Assembly (NCBI GenBank): GCA_020633415.1
Contig: JACKDQ010000008.1
Coordinates: 1 to 64,000, forward strand
Direction: 5' to 3'
DNA: 64,000 bases
Source: Deltaproteobacteria bacterium
Lineage (GTDB): Bacteria; Myxococcota_A; Polyangia; GCA-2747355
Made by a program: the position numbers and the translations under genes. The notes below the pieces were generated by a model, which was not told where the DNA came from, ran no database searches, and was given only the letters and a program-made list of their open reading frames with translations. This document shows, piece by piece, positions 50,339-60,334 of this stretch; positions within the stretch are counted from its first letter, which is position 1, and each line of letters opens with the position of its first letter.

Positions 50339-52261
50339 ATGAAGAAATTGCTTGGCCTTGTCTTCTTGATCCTCTGGATCGCCTGTAGTGGTTCGGGCGC
50401 TGAGCCGCCTCCACTACCAGCAGAGCACTGCAATCCGCTCGTCGGTGGGCCGTGCTTGCTGCCCTGGCCGTCGAGCTACTATCTCGACGCTGACCCATCG
50501 ACCACCACTGGCTATCGTGTTCGCTATCCAGCGCAGGCAGTGCCGGCCAATCGCGAAGGCGTGTCGCTGTCGGTCGCTCGCTACCAACGCTTCGACGGTT
50601 TCTCGATCGGCAGCCAGCCGCTCGTTAGCTTTCCTGAGGGTGTTGCCGCCGACGGCTTGCCCACGCTCGCCGATCTGGCTCGGGCCGATCAGCAGTTGAT
50701 CCAGATCGTCGAAGCGACGACCGGCCAGCGCGTGCCGCTCTTCGCTGAGCTCGACGCCAACGCCAAAGGGAACAACGAAATACCGGCGCTGATTATTCGG
50801 CCCCAAGTGCCGCTCAAGCCCAATACGCGCTACATCGTCGCGCTGCGCAACGGGCTCAAGGATCGTTCGGGAGCGCCGTTGTCGGCGCCGCAGGCGTTCG
50901 CCTGGATCCGTGATGGTGGCAGCTCTGCCACCGAGCGACTCGATCGCTTTGCCCGGCAAACGCGCGAGGCGATCGCGCTGCTCGAACAGCACGCGAAGAT
51001 TCCGGCGGCAGAGTTGGTGCTGGCTTGGGACTTTCATACGGCCAGTAACCAAACGATGCGGATCCTCAAACCGATGGTTGAAGCGACCTTGGCCGAGTTG
51101 GCAACGAAGGCGCCGGCCTTCGAGGTTCTCGAGGTCAAAGAGCAGCCAAACGACAAACTGCTGCGCTTTGTTGCCGGGCGCGTTGAGGAGCCGCTTTATT
51201 TGGAGAGCGACTCGGTCTCCGCTTGGCTAAAATTTGGCACTGACGGCGCACCGCTGCGCAATGGCAAGCGCTGGCGACCGGTATTCATCTCTGTTCCGCG
51301 CTGCGCAGAAAAGAGTTCCTCGCCGGTCCCGGTGATCCTATTTGGCCACGGGCTGTTCTTGTCCGCCGAAGATGAGTTGAGCGGCGAGTACCATTCGACG
51401 CTCGGTGATCGCCTGTGCGCAGTGCAAGTCGCGACACCGATCGTTGGGCTGGCGAATTCCGATCTCGCTGACATCAGCGGAGAGGTAATCACCAACTTTA
51501 CCAACGTGCCGCGCATCACTGATCAGCTGGTGCAGACCCAAATTGGGCTTCAGGTGGTCGCGCGTTGGGCAAAGGTTGGCCTGTCGACGCAGCCCTTCGT
51601 TCAGGGCGTTAGTGGTTCGCTCGTCGATGACCAGCGGCTTTACTACCTTGGCATTTCAAATGGCGGAATTCAGGGGGTGGCCTTTGCTGCGCTTAACCCT
51701 GACATCAAACGCTTTGCCTTTCACGTGGGGGGCGGCTGGTGGTCGCTAATGCTGCAGCGCAGCTCTAACTTTAACGCCTTTGCTGTGCTGATGAAGCTGG
51801 TCTATCGTGATCCAACTGATCGGTTGCTGCTGTTGCATCTCTCGCAATCGCTCTGGGACTACACCGACCCGATCGTCTGGGCTGACCTGCTCGCCGAGCA
51901 AATCGGCGCAAAGCGCGTGCTGTACCACGAGAGTCTCAAGGACGAGCAAGTGCCAAACCTCGCGACGCGCGCGGTCGCTCGCGTCCTGGGCTTGCCGCGC
52001 GCGCTGCCTGGAACCGAAGCGGTCTTTGGTCTGACGGACGCGTCGTTGCCGCAAGATTCGGCTTATGTGCAATGGGACATCGAGGTCCCCTATCAGGTGC
52101 CCGAGGGCAATCTGCCAGCGCCTGTGCCGGCGAGCGAGGAAGTCTCCGCCCACAGGAAGCCACGCCGGCTTGAGGCCTGTTTCGCCCAGTGGGAACGCTT
52201 CTTTCGTGCTGATGGCGTCGTCGAGGACACCTGCGACGGCAAGGTCTGCGGCCGCAACTAA
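50339..52261 (+). CDS. Lipase/esterase-like lipoprotein (alpha/beta hydrolase)
   Basis: 640 residues from ATG 50339, right after the symporter stop. The leader ends WIACSG, a lipobox. The N-terminal part (CNPLVGGPCLLPWPSSYYLD...) is the Ig-like lead of 'bacterial virulence factor lipase' relatives. A hydrolase core follows: PVILFGHGLF (oxyanion strand) and GISNGGIQG, a GxSxG nucleophile elbow. A His near YHESLKDEQVPN may complete the triad. Anchored outside the cytoplasm; substrate unknown. The gene end overlaps the RNase gene by 4 bases, convergently. Confidence 0.75.
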   Translation: MKKLLGLVFLILWIACSGSGAEPPPLPAEHCNPLVGGPCLLPWPSSYYLDADPSTTTGYRVRYPAQAVPANREGVSLSVARYQRFDGFSIGSQPLVSFPEGVAADGLPTLADLARADQQLIQIVEATTGQRVPLFAELDANAKGNNEIPALIIRPQVPLKPNTRYIVALRNGLKDRSGAPLSAPQAFAWIRDGGSSATERLDRFARQTREAIALLEQHAKIPAAELVLAWDFHTASNQTMRILKPMVEATLAELATKAPAFEVLEVKEQPNDKLLRFVAGRVEEPLYLESDSVSAWLKFGTDGAPLRNGKRWRPVFISVPRCAEKSSSPVPVILFGHGLFLSAEDELSGEYHSTLGDRLCAVQVATPIVGLANSDLADISGEVITNFTNVPRITDQLVQTQIGLQVVARWAKVGLSTQPFVQGVSGSLVDDQRLYYLGISNGGIQGVAFAALNPDIKRFAFHVGGGWWSLMLQRSSNFNAFAVLMKLVYRDPTDRLLLLHLSQSLWDYTDPIVWADLLAEQIGAKRVLYHESLKDEQVPNLATRAVARVLGLPRALPGTEAVFGLTDASLPQDSAYVQWDIEVPYQVPEGNLPAPVPASEEVSAHRKPRRLEACFAQWERFFRADGVVEDTCDGKVCGRN

Positions 52262-54153
52262 ACGAGTTGCAGTCTCATGCTTTGGCCGCGCGGGTCGACG
52301 CGTTCGACGGTGACCTCGACCTGGTCACCGACCGATAGTTTGCGTCGCGCGCCTAGGTTACCCACGGCGCCACAGTCCAGCAACTGAGCTCGATATCCGT
52401 TGCCGGTCTCAGCGACGATCAGCGCCGGCGCAGCGTGCGGAGAGGCCTGCTGCGCGACATATTCGAGCGCCCAACGTTGATTGACGCTGTTTTCTACGGC
52501 CTTCATTTGCCGTTCGGTAGCTTCGACGGTGGCCAGCACTGACAATAGCGCTGCGGCGTCGTAAGGCAGCGCTGCACCGTTTGCCGCCGCGATCAATTGT
52601 CGTTGCTGCACCAGATCGCCGTAACGGCGAAGCGGCGAAGTGACCTGGGTATAAGCAGCGACGCCGAGCCCGAAGTGTTCGCCCGCGTTTAGCGACAAGG
52701 CTGCCGGCGCCAACATGCCCCGTAGGCGGGTAAAACCGGCAATATCGCTGGGGTCGATTTTAGGAAGTGGCGTTGCCGGAGCGGCTTGGATCCGATAGAT
52801 CAGCGGCACTTTGTGCTGATCGGCCCAGATCGCCGCCTGACTGTTGGCGAGAATCATCAATTCGGCGACGATCGAACGACTGGGCGAATTGGCTTCGATC
52901 GGCGTGACGATGACCTGGTCACCAGAGACCTTGTATTTCCATTCCGGGCGGCGAATGTTGAGCGCTGAGCGCCGTTCGCGCTGCTCGCGAACCGCCGCAC
53001 AGAGCGTCGCCAGCTGTTTGAGCGCAGCGGCGTGCTCGTTTGGGCCCAGCTGCTGATCTTCGATCAGCCGATCGGCTTCGTCGTAGCTTAGTCTGCACGC
53101 GACCCGGGCCCAGCAGCGGAAGATTTGGTGGCTCTTTATCTGTCCCTGACTATCGAGCAGGATGCGGTTGCGCACCACGGCTCGTGGCTCGTTCTCCGCG
53201 AGGCTGGCCCGGTCGGTTGAGATTTCGCCGGGGAGCATGAGGAATGTCTCAGTGGGAAGATAGACGGTGGTTGCGCGGCGGCGTGCTTCTTTGTCTAGCG
53301 CGCCGTCGGGGACGACGTGCAGTGCGACATCGGCGATGTCAACGTCAACCTGCCAGGCATCGCCAAGCGCAGTGATCGTGATCGCGTCATCGACCTCGCG
53401 GGTGTCGGGGTCATCGATCGTAAAGGCAGCGTGCTCGACGGTCGCTGTTGGTGTTGCCGTTGCACTTGCCGCTTCCTGGAGCGCTGCGTCGGGGAAGTGC
53501 CCGCGAATATCGGCGCTGATCACTTCGAAGTCAGCGTTGCTCGGCAGATGTCCGGCTTTGACCAGCAAGCTGAACGCCCGGCGCTGAGTGTGCGTTGAGC
53601 TGGCCAATAGCGCCTGCTCTAGACGGGCGTCGCTGGCCCCGCGGACGTAGCGCTCGAGACGCGCAGCGAGCTCGGCATGCAGTGGCGCGCGCAGCCCAGC
53701 GACGAGCTCGGCTAGCTCGGCCTCGGCAGCGGCCTCGTTCTGCTGCTTGCGCTGCATTTGTTCGAGCTCGTCGGCCGTTCGCGGCGCGAAACGATCTCCT
53801 CGTCGACGGAAATGAATGGCCTCGTCACTCAGCGCGCGAAAGATCGCCGAAGCATGGCGGTCGCTCTGCTCATCGAAGAACAGGTCGGCCAGCTGTTTGC
53901 ACGACAGGTCGGCGCCGTCTTCGCTGCGTGCGACTTCCCAAAGCAGCTCAACGTCGATCTGCTGGGCGAGTTCGTCCAGCGCGCTAGTCAGTTGATCTTG
54001 ACTGGACGCATCATGGAAAAAGAGTACCTTGTCTTCGGCCAGCGTTGTTTGGCGGCCTTTGGCATCGATCAGTCGGAGCTTGCCCTTGACCGTCTCTTCG
54101 AGTCGGGCGAGCGCCAACCGACCGTCGACGAGGTATTCGACGAAGCGCGCCAC
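52258..54153 (-). CDS. RNB-domain exoribonuclease (RNase II/R family)
   Basis: 631 residues from GTG 54153, two bases after the preceding gene's stop and with AGG upstream. The RNB domain (about 225-540) shows AFTIDDPDTREVDDAITI, the acidic catalytic cluster, and ENEPRAVVRNRILLD. ASPHAAPALIVAETG and an S1-like end (LSVGDQVEVTVERVDPRGQSMRLQL) follow. It degrades RNA 3' to 5' processively. The N-terminal half differs from classic RNase R and lacks its cold-shock domains in recognisable form. Confidence 0.9.
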   Translation of the reverse strand: MARFVEYLVDGRLALARLEETVKGKLRLIDAKGRQTTLAEDKVLFFHDASSQDQLTSALDELAQQIDVELLWEVARSEDGADLSCKQLADLFFDEQSDRHASAIFRALSDEAIHFRRRGDRFAPRTADELEQMQRKQQNEAAAEAELAELVAGLRAPLHAELAARLERYVRGASDARLEQALLASSTHTQRRAFSLLVKAGHLPSNADFEVISADIRGHFPDAALQEAASATATPTATVEHAAFTIDDPDTREVDDAITITALGDAWQVDVDIADVALHVVPDGALDKEARRRATTVYLPTETFLMLPGEISTDRASLAENEPRAVVRNRILLDSQGQIKSHQIFRCWARVACRLSYDEADRLIEDQQLGPNEHAAALKQLATLCAAVREQRERRSALNIRRPEWKYKVSGDQVIVTPIEANSPSRSIVAELMILANSQAAIWADQHKVPLIYRIQAAPATPLPKIDPSDIAGFTRLRGMLAPAALSLNAGEHFGLGVAAYTQVTSPLRRYGDLVQQRQLIAAANGAALPYDAAALLSVLATVEATERQMKAVENSVNQRWALEYVAQQASPHAAPALIVAETGNGYRAQLLDCGAVGNLGARRKLSVGDQVEVTVERVDPRGQSMRLQLV

Positions 54154-54155
54154 AG

Positions 54156-55034
54156 TTACCTGCCAAACTTGCCGAAGTAGCGCCAGAACTGCCACCACGG
54201 CCGCTGTGGCGCGAAGCGCCGTTCGGGGACAATCCGGCCATGCGCTCGAAACAAATCGTCGAGTTCGTCTTGGTAGCCGCCGCTGCTATAGCTCAAATCG
54301 AGCTGCACCTCGCTCACGCCGTACTCTTCGGCGGCGCGCTGGCGAATTTTCTCCTCGAGCTGAAGCAGTCGCTTGACCGACGCAGCGCTGGGTACGCCGT
54401 CGACGAAGCGCCGATCGAACAACGTAGTGCCGAAGTCGCGTCCAATTTCGTTGACCAACACCGGCGCCTCATCGCGTTTGTAGTCTGGTGCTGCAACGTC
54501 TCGCGTGCGTCGCGTGAGCGAACCGTCGTCGGCGACGGTCAGCTCGAGGGCCTGGCCGAGGTTGCGTTGTGGACATTGATGGGGGCGAGTACCGATCAAG
54601 ATCAACGGCGTCGGTAGGCCGAGATCGCGCAACAAGGCGAAGGCCAGCTGCTCAACGTCGCGATAGATCGGCATCGCCGTGACCTGGGTTGGATCGTCAG
54701 CGTCTTTCGGCGTAAACAGCGTCTCGTGCGACGTGCCATAGCGGGCGAAGCGCAAGCGATAGGCTTGTCCAGCGATTTCACAACTCGCCGTATCGCTAAA
54801 GCCTAGCGAGAGCAGGTCGCTCGCCAACGCAGGACAGTCGAGCGTCCAGCCACGCAGTCCAACGACGGCAAGCCAGCCATCGAGCGCTGGCGAGATCAAC
54901 AGGGGGGGCGGCGCGGGCACGCCGTCTTCGCTGATACGTGCGCTGACAACAGCCTCGGCGACTGCGTCGACTACGCGTTCGCTCGGCTGATCGCCACCCA
55001 GCCTCAGGTAAATATTGGCCGCCGTCCAAGACAC
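54156..55034 (-). CDS. Hypothetical protein
   Basis: 292 residues, no signal peptide or membrane helix. Mixed alpha/beta composition. A notable C-terminal part PQRPWWQFWRYFGKFGR is rich in aromatic and basic residues, and YSSGGYQDELDDLF precedes it. No family recognised. The stop lies two bases before the GTG of the ribonuclease gene, so they are co-translated and may act together. Confidence 0.6.
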   Translation of the reverse strand: MSWTAANIYLRLGGDQPSERVVDAVAEAVVSARISEDGVPAPPPLLISPALDGWLAVVGLRGWTLDCPALASDLLSLGFSDTASCEIAGQAYRLRFARYGTSHETLFTPKDADDPTQVTAMPIYRDVEQLAFALLRDLGLPTPLILIGTRPHQCPQRNLGQALELTVADDGSLTRRTRDVAAPDYKRDEAPVLVNEIGRDFGTTLFDRRFVDGVPSAASVKRLLQLEEKIRQRAAEEYGVSEVQLDLSYSSGGYQDELDDLFRAHGRIVPERRFAPQRPWWQFWRYFGKFGR

Positions 55035-55085
55035 TCTGGGGTCTATACCACCCCCAAATACAAAAACAAAGCTGCGCTCGGGCGG

Positions 55086-56015
55086 CTAGCCGACGAACGG
55101 GCTGGGATCAAAACCGCTCTCGCGCAAGTACTGTGCTCGGTTGGGCGGCAGTGGAGCGGTCAGTAGCTCATCAGCGATTTGTAGCGACAGCGCGTGCAAG
55201 AACGCGCCGCGGAGTTGAGCTACAGCCCGTGCGCCGTAAAGGGTGTCAGCGACCAGCGGGTGGCCGATGGCAGCCAGGTGGACGCGTACTTGGTGACGTC
55301 GCCCAGTCGTGCAACCGACCTCAAGTAGCGACAGCTCACCGTGCGTGGCGATCGGCTGGTAGTTTGTCGTGGCGCCCAGGCCGCGGTCGAAACGGTCGCG
55401 TACGGCGACGACGCGGCGCCGATCGTTGGGGTCGGCTTCGATCGGGTAGTCGACTACCCCCGAGTCATCGATCGCGCCTTCGACCAGCGCCAGGTAGCGC
55501 TTGCCGACCTGACCCTCGGCGAACCACTGCCGAATCCGGCTGTAGCTTTCGCGACTCCGCGCGGCCAGCAAAATGCCGCTGGTGCTGGTGTCCAGGCGGT
55601 GGGTCAAGCCACCTTCGCGAGCGACCACGCTGGCCGTCGCACACTCGGGAAAGCGGGCGACCAGGGCGTTGGCCAAGGTGTCGGTTTCTCCCGGCACAAG
55701 CGGGTGGCAGGGCAGGCCCGCAGGTTTGTTGACGGCGATGAAATCAGCGCGCTCAGCAAGTACCTCGAGTGCTAGCTCCGGCTGAGCAACGGGCTGTTCA
55801 TCGAGAGCGGCAGCGACAGCGACGACCTGTCCGCCGCGCAGGCGCATACCTTTGGCGGCGCGTTTACCATCGACTCTAACCCGTCCCCTTGCGCAGAGCC
55901 GCTCGATCGATCCCCGAGTAACGTCGGGCATCTCGGCGAGCAAGAAACGGTCGAGGCGGCTGCCGTCGGCCTGGGCATCGACCACGAACTCGAACGGTGG
56001 GAGATCTGCCGACAT
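55086..56015 (-). CDS. RluA-family pseudouridine synthase
   Basis: 309 residues from ATG 56015. An N-terminal S4 RNA-binding domain (about 14-80; SRLDRFLLAEMPDVTRGSIERLCARGRVRVDGK) and a catalytic domain with GGLTHRLDTSTSGILL, where the Asp of HRLD is catalytic. GRRHQVRVHLAAIGHPLVADTLYG is also family-specific. It turns a uridine of rRNA or tRNA into pseudouridine; which one is not clear. It lies 13 bases from the transglycosylase gene. Confidence 0.93.
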   Translation of the reverse strand: MSADLPPFEFVVDAQADGSRLDRFLLAEMPDVTRGSIERLCARGRVRVDGKRAAKGMRLRGGQVVAVAAALDEQPVAQPELALEVLAERADFIAVNKPAGLPCHPLVPGETDTLANALVARFPECATASVVAREGGLTHRLDTSTSGILLAARSRESYSRIRQWFAEGQVGKRYLALVEGAIDDSGVVDYPIEADPNDRRRVVAVRDRFDRGLGATTNYQPIATHGELSLLEVGCTTGRRHQVRVHLAAIGHPLVADTLYGARAVAQLRGAFLHALSLQIADELLTAPLPPNRAQYLRESGFDPSPFVG

Positions 56016-56028
56016 CAACCTGCGATGG

Positions 56029-58014
56029 CTAGCGGCGACTGAGCTCGGACGACTTGCGACGCTTCTTGTCCACTCGCTTGTCGCGCACTTTTAGCAGCTG
56101 ATTGATCTGCAGCACGGGATCCGGTGCGAGACGGTTTAGCTTCAAGAGTTCGCTTATCGAGATGCCGAAGCGCTTGGCGATCGTCGTCGGGTTGTCGCCG
56201 TGCTGAACGCGATAATATCCTGGTTTGATCGCTTGACCGGCCTTGGCCCGGCCGGGCGCATAGACGATCACCTCGGCACCGGGGCGCAGGTCATGATCGT
56301 GACCAAAGCGATTGATGCGCAAAAAGCTGCCGACGGTTAGCCCAAAGCGGCGCGCAACGCGTTTAATCGTGTCGTTTTTGCGGACTCGGTAGCGCAAGCG
56401 GCGTCGGTTTTTGCTTTTTTCGTGTTGGTTGAGAAACGCTGCACTGCCGGTGGTCATCAGTTGGACTTGATCCAACGTGAAGAGTCCGAGTTGGCTGGGC
56501 GAGCGACTGTTTTCGATAAACGCTTGCAGGACCATGCCCGGTACCAGGCGTCCGCGATCGGCGAGACCATTCCAGCTGGCGATCTCGGCGCTGGATATGC
56601 CGAGGCGGTTGGCGATCTCGCTGAGCGTGTCGCCGCGCATCACCCGGTAGAACACACGCTGGCGGTTAGCGATCGCCGATGGCGCAGAGTCGGGCAAGGC
56701 CACCAGCAGCTTCTTATCGCGCGGCACAGTGGCCTTGCGCGCCACCGTGGCCGGCTTGGGCGGCAGTAGCAGGCGCTGCCCGGGTTCCAGTAAATCGGTG
56801 GGGCGCAGGTGGTTGAGTGAGCGCAATAGGCCCGGCGCGATTTTGTAGCGCTGCGCCACATTGGCAATCGTATCGCCCTGGCGAATTTCGTGAGAGCGCT
56901 CACGCTGCTCTAGGCCGGCTTGACCACCGAGTGCGGCATAATAGCGCGCTGCGCCGTCGGTCGGCAGACGCACCCAGCTGCGTATCGCTGGTGGCGTGCG
57001 CTGGCGCCAATAGTGAGCGTTGAGGCGTTCGAGCTGGGTGGGGTCGTGTCCGCCGATCTTGGCGATCTTGGCGAGCGACATCGACCCTTTAACGCTGACG
57101 AGTTCGAAGCGCTGCTCCGGAACGTCGACAACGTCGGCAAAGCCGAAGTAGTCGCGGTTTTCACCAACGATCGCGACCGCGAAAACCTTGGAGACGTAGA
57201 GGCTCGTCGACCAGGGCAAACCCGCTTCGTAGGTGCAGAGTTGCCAATAGTCGTTGGTGTTGTACTTGCGCATCGCTGCCGAGACCATGCCCGAGCCGGC
57301 ATTGTAGGCTGCCAGCGCTAACGGCCAGGAACCAAACTGCTGATAGAGGTCGCGCAGCATGCGAGCGGCCGCCTCGCTGGCGCGCTCGGGGTCTCTTCGT
57401 TCGTCGATCCATTGATCGACGGTCAGACCGTAAGCGGTGGCTGAACTCTTGACGAATTGCCAGACGCCAACAGCGCGCTTGCGGGATTTCGCGTCGGAAC
57501 TATAGCCGCTTTCGATCATCGCCACGTAGGTCAGCGCTTGGGGAAGCCCGTATCGCCGTAAGGTTCGCGAGATCAGGGCGCGGTGGCGTCCTTGCTGGCT
57601 GAGCCAGTAGCGCATCAGGCGCCGACCACGTGGGTTATTTTTGTAGTGGTCGAGGTATTTGAGGACACGCTCATCCCAAGTGATCGGCAGGTCGGGCAGC
57701 TTGAGCTTCGTTGTCCATTGGGGTGCGTCTTGCAGATGCAATGGCGTAACGACGCGCTCGAAATTCTCGTTGGCCGCGGCAGTCGGTGGAGGGCTCTCGA
57801 TCGCCGGCTGGGAAGCATCCGGCAAGCGCGGCCAATGGGCGCCGAGGTTGGGGTTGCTCGATGCGCCGGCCGGATCGGCGAGGGTGGCGATCGTTAGGAA
57901 CGAAATGGTAGCGAGTGTTAGCAGTCGCCGATGACCAACCGGGCGTTTCAACATCTGATCGAGGCTAACATCGCCTGCGAGCCGCTCCAAAAAAGTTGCC
58001 GACCCGAAGCTCAT
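56029..58014 (-). CDS. MltD-like lytic transglycosylase with LysM repeats
   Basis: 661 residues. ATG overlaps the tatA stop (ATGA); ATG 57954 would give a more standard signal peptide. The SLT domain (about 150-300) has YVAMIESGYSSDAKSRKRAVGVWQF with the catalytic Glu, and AAYNAGSGMVSAAMRKY. Four LysM-like modules follow (about 375-425, 455-500, 545-590, 600-650). It cleaves peptidoglycan glycan strands to 1,6-anhydro ends; LysM holds it on the wall. Confidence 0.9.
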   Translation of the reverse strand: MSFGSATFLERLAGDVSLDQMLKRPVGHRRLLTLATISFLTIATLADPAGASSNPNLGAHWPRLPDASQPAIESPPPTAAANENFERVVTPLHLQDAPQWTTKLKLPDLPITWDERVLKYLDHYKNNPRGRRLMRYWLSQQGRHRALISRTLRRYGLPQALTYVAMIESGYSSDAKSRKRAVGVWQFVKSSATAYGLTVDQWIDERRDPERASEAAARMLRDLYQQFGSWPLALAAYNAGSGMVSAAMRKYNTNDYWQLCTYEAGLPWSTSLYVSKVFAVAIVGENRDYFGFADVVDVPEQRFELVSVKGSMSLAKIAKIGGHDPTQLERLNAHYWRQRTPPAIRSWVRLPTDGAARYYAALGGQAGLEQRERSHEIRQGDTIANVAQRYKIAPGLLRSLNHLRPTDLLEPGQRLLLPPKPATVARKATVPRDKKLLVALPDSAPSAIANRQRVFYRVMRGDTLSEIANRLGISSAEIASWNGLADRGRLVPGMVLQAFIENSRSPSQLGLFTLDQVQLMTTGSAAFLNQHEKSKNRRRLRYRVRKNDTIKRVARRFGLTVGSFLRINRFGHDHDLRPGAEVIVYAPGRAKAGQAIKPGYYRVQHGDNPTTIAKRFGISISELLKLNRLAPDPVLQINQLLKVRDKRVDKKRRKSSELSRR

Positions 58015-58166
58015 GATTGGTTGCCGTCAGCCTCGGTCGATGGCTCGTCGGTCTTGTTGCGACTGAGCGCTCGGCCGATCGCGGTACCCCACGCCGGCAG
58101 CCGACGCGCCCCAAGGACAATAAACAGCACGATCAGGAGATAGATGAATTCCCAGGGGCCTGCCAA
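58011..58166 (-). CDS. tatA: Short TatA/TatE-type twin-arginine translocase subunit
   Basis: 51 residues from TTG 58166, with GAGG six to seven bases upstream. Starting here removes overlap with the preceding gene and gives the standard plan: a short N-terminus, one helix (GPWEFIYLLIVLFIVLGARRLP), a hinge at RRLP and an amphipathic helix (WGTAIGRALSR), then an acidic tail. TatA oligomers form the export pore for folded proteins. It is shorter than most TatA. No tatB or tatC lies nearby. Confidence 0.75.
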   Translation of the reverse strand: MAGPWEFIYLLIVLFIVLGARRLPAWGTAIGRALSRNKTDEPSTEADGNQS

Positions 58167-58215
58167 AGTGCACCTCGTCTTGCTGGCCGCGTGGTCTACG
58201 ACTCGCTCTGATTTA

Positions 58216-58989
58216 TCACGCGTCGCTAGGCTGGAGCAAGTCCGCGGCAAGCTCGCGTAGTTGTTGATGAAGTGCGCCGGACTGTGTCACCTGTCGCAGA
58301 TCAGCGCGGCGCAAAAAGTGCAGCATCGCGGCGCCCATCGATAGCGGCGTGGACGGGTTGAGCACCAGTGCGCGGCGGATGCGGTAGCGGCGGTTCCAGC
58401 GCGGCGATTGGCCGATCAACCGCCGTAGCTCGGCTGATCCGTCGCGGCGCGCAGCGAGAAGCACCACGTCGTCCTCAGTCAGCAGCGGATTCTCCAGCAG
58501 AATCTCGAGTACCTCGGCTTCGGGGTTGGCGAGCAATCGAGCCAGTTGCTGCCGATCGGCGGTGCGCGCCAACGATTTGCGGTGTCCAAGGGTTAACTCG
58601 CGATCGGCCGAACGCGCTGGGTCGCTGTCCTCGCTATTGGTCAGGCGGGAAAACAGCATCTGGGCGATCGGTGATTGTATTCGTTTGGCCTGCTCGTACA
58701 GCGAACTCGTGTACGCGTACGAAAGGTCGTCGCTGTTCAGCAGGTCGATCAATGACTGGGTGTCGACCGCTAGGTCGCGCTGTGCGCCGAGTTGGTAGAT
58801 CGCGTCGAGCAAATGCGCGGCATCCGCTACCGAGATTCCCGCCAATGCGCGCTTGAGGGCGTGCTGGCGCATCGCTGGTTCAGGGAGCGCTCGAAGTTTG
58901 CGGCCAAGCGCGGTTGCTTGGGATAACCAGTCGGGCGCAATGTCGTCAGAGGGATCGCTCGGCGGATTCGACGACACGTCAAACCTCAC
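58216..58989 (-). CDS. Hypothetical helical-repeat protein
   Basis: 257 residues, all-helical by composition, with Leu-rich stretches (AEVLEILLENPLLTEDDVVLLAARR) that recall HEAT-like or DUF2336-type repeats. No signal peptide. No firm family. ATG overlaps the end of the zinc-ribbon gene upstream by 4 bases, so the two are coupled. A role as a cytoplasmic partner of that membrane protein is possible (inference). Confidence 0.6.
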   Translation of the reverse strand: MRFDVSSNPPSDPSDDIAPDWLSQATALGRKLRALPEPAMRQHALKRALAGISVADAAHLLDAIYQLGAQRDLAVDTQSLIDLLNSDDLSYAYTSSLYEQAKRIQSPIAQMLFSRLTNSEDSDPARSADRELTLGHRKSLARTADRQQLARLLANPEAEVLEILLENPLLTEDDVVLLAARRDGSAELRRLIGQSPRWNRRYRIRRALVLNPSTPLSMGAAMLHFLRRADLRQVTQSGALHQQLRELAADLLQPSDA

Positions 58990-60212
58990 TCGACCACTTC
59001 GGCTTTTTCTACCGTCACGACGAGCTTGTAGCGTTTGGGCGAATAGTCCTCGGGTAGATCGGCGAGGATGACCTGGTAGGCGACCGATTGACCGGCCGCC
59101 ACGCTGGTGTTGCGGCCGTCACGCCCGGCAGGGTTGAGACGATCGCGTAGTGCGCTGAGCGAAAGCTGCTGCAGCTCCGCGGTGGAGAAGACATTGCCGG
59201 CGGGTGCGGTTGCGACAGCCACCGCCGTTGCGTGACGGTTGAGCGAGCCGCGAATGTAGATAAAGCGGCGCGCTTGGCTGGTTCGATTGACCACGACGCC
59301 CTCAGCTGTCAGAACCTGCGCATCCTGCATCCTCACCGACTTGATGATCGGCGGCGAAACTTGCAGGCCCTTGAGCTCTCCGCCAGGCCTAGGCGACCCG
59401 GCAAGGCCTCCGTCGCGATAGAGGAAGAACATCAATCCGATCGATCCCGCGATCAGGCCCAACAGCAACACGACGCCAAACAGGCGTACCGCGGTATTGG
59501 GGGACTCCGTGCCGTAACGCACAGGCTCGATAGGTTGCGGGATGATCACGGGTCCGGCTGCTGCGGACATCGTCGCTGACTGCGGCTCGGGCTCGGTTTG
59601 AGCGCGGCGCAGTCCATCGGTAGCTGTCTGCGCATCGTACAAGGGCGCGTCGATCGCATCTGTCAGGTCGGGCAGCGTTTGAAGCTGGGCGATCGCTTGC
59701 CCTGACGCGGCGGCCGCTGCCGCTGCGGCGATGCCAGGCAGTGGCACGGTCGGGCTGTTGTCATCGTCGGGCGCGTCGTCGGTTAGCGTGGGCGTCGTGG
59801 CCAGTCCATCGGCAACGACGTGGGCGTCGAGAAGTGGCAGGGCGCGCGGGGTTTCGGCGGTTGCCGTGCTGCTGGAGGGCTCAGCGACGAGAAATCCCTC
59901 GTCGGTGGGCATTTGCTCGATTTCGCTGCGCATCGCAGCGTCGATTACTACCAGCGAGCGCGTATTGCGTGGCCCCAAGCCGCGGCTGACTTCACCGATC
60001 TCGCCGACGGCCGACGACATGTCGTGAGACGCTTTGAAGCCAGCGCCCATCTGAACCGCTTCGGGTTCTTGCCGTGGCGCAGGCGCACGCTCACCGAGCC
60101 GAAGCACAAAGACAAAGCTGCAGCTCGGACATTGAGTCCGCGCCACGCCGGTCTTGACGAGTCCGGCTGGTACAGCGAATGGAACCTTACACCGTGGGCA
60201 TGGGACATTCAT
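58986..60212 (-). CDS. MJ0042 zinc-ribbon and DUF3426-like membrane protein
   Basis: 408 residues from ATG 60212; the upstream TTG has no better site. The N-terminal CPRCKVPF...CPSCSFVF is a four-Cys MJ0042-type zinc ribbon. A long Ala/Asp/Thr linker, rich in acidic residues, leads to one membrane helix (about 250-275, LFGVVLLLGLIAGSIGLMFFLY) and an extracytoplasmic domain (about 295-405) with a DUF3426-like fold. Many myxobacterial regulators share this plan. Ligand and partners unknown. Confidence 0.78.
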   Translation of the reverse strand: MNVPCPRCKVPFAVPAGLVKTGVARTQCPSCSFVFVLRLGERAPAPRQEPEAVQMGAGFKASHDMSSAVGEIGEVSRGLGPRNTRSLVVIDAAMRSEIEQMPTDEGFLVAEPSSSTATAETPRALPLLDAHVVADGLATTPTLTDDAPDDDNSPTVPLPGIAAAAAAAASGQAIAQLQTLPDLTDAIDAPLYDAQTATDGLRRAQTEPEPQSATMSAAAGPVIIPQPIEPVRYGTESPNTAVRLFGVVLLLGLIAGSIGLMFFLYRDGGLAGSPRPGGELKGLQVSPPIIKSVRMQDAQVLTAEGVVVNRTSQARRFIYIRGSLNRHATAVAVATAPAGNVFSTAELQQLSLSALRDRLNPAGRDGRNTSVAAGQSVAYQVILADLPEDYSPKRYKLVVTVEKAEVVE

Positions 60213-60334
60213 CGAACGAACGCTAATTATCAGGGGATCTCCGTGCTGGATCAAGCCGTTAGGAGGCTAGCTTGGCAAGCGAATCATCAGCCGAGCGCGT
60301 TGTGTCCCTTGTCAGGCTGTGATAAGCAGAGGGA

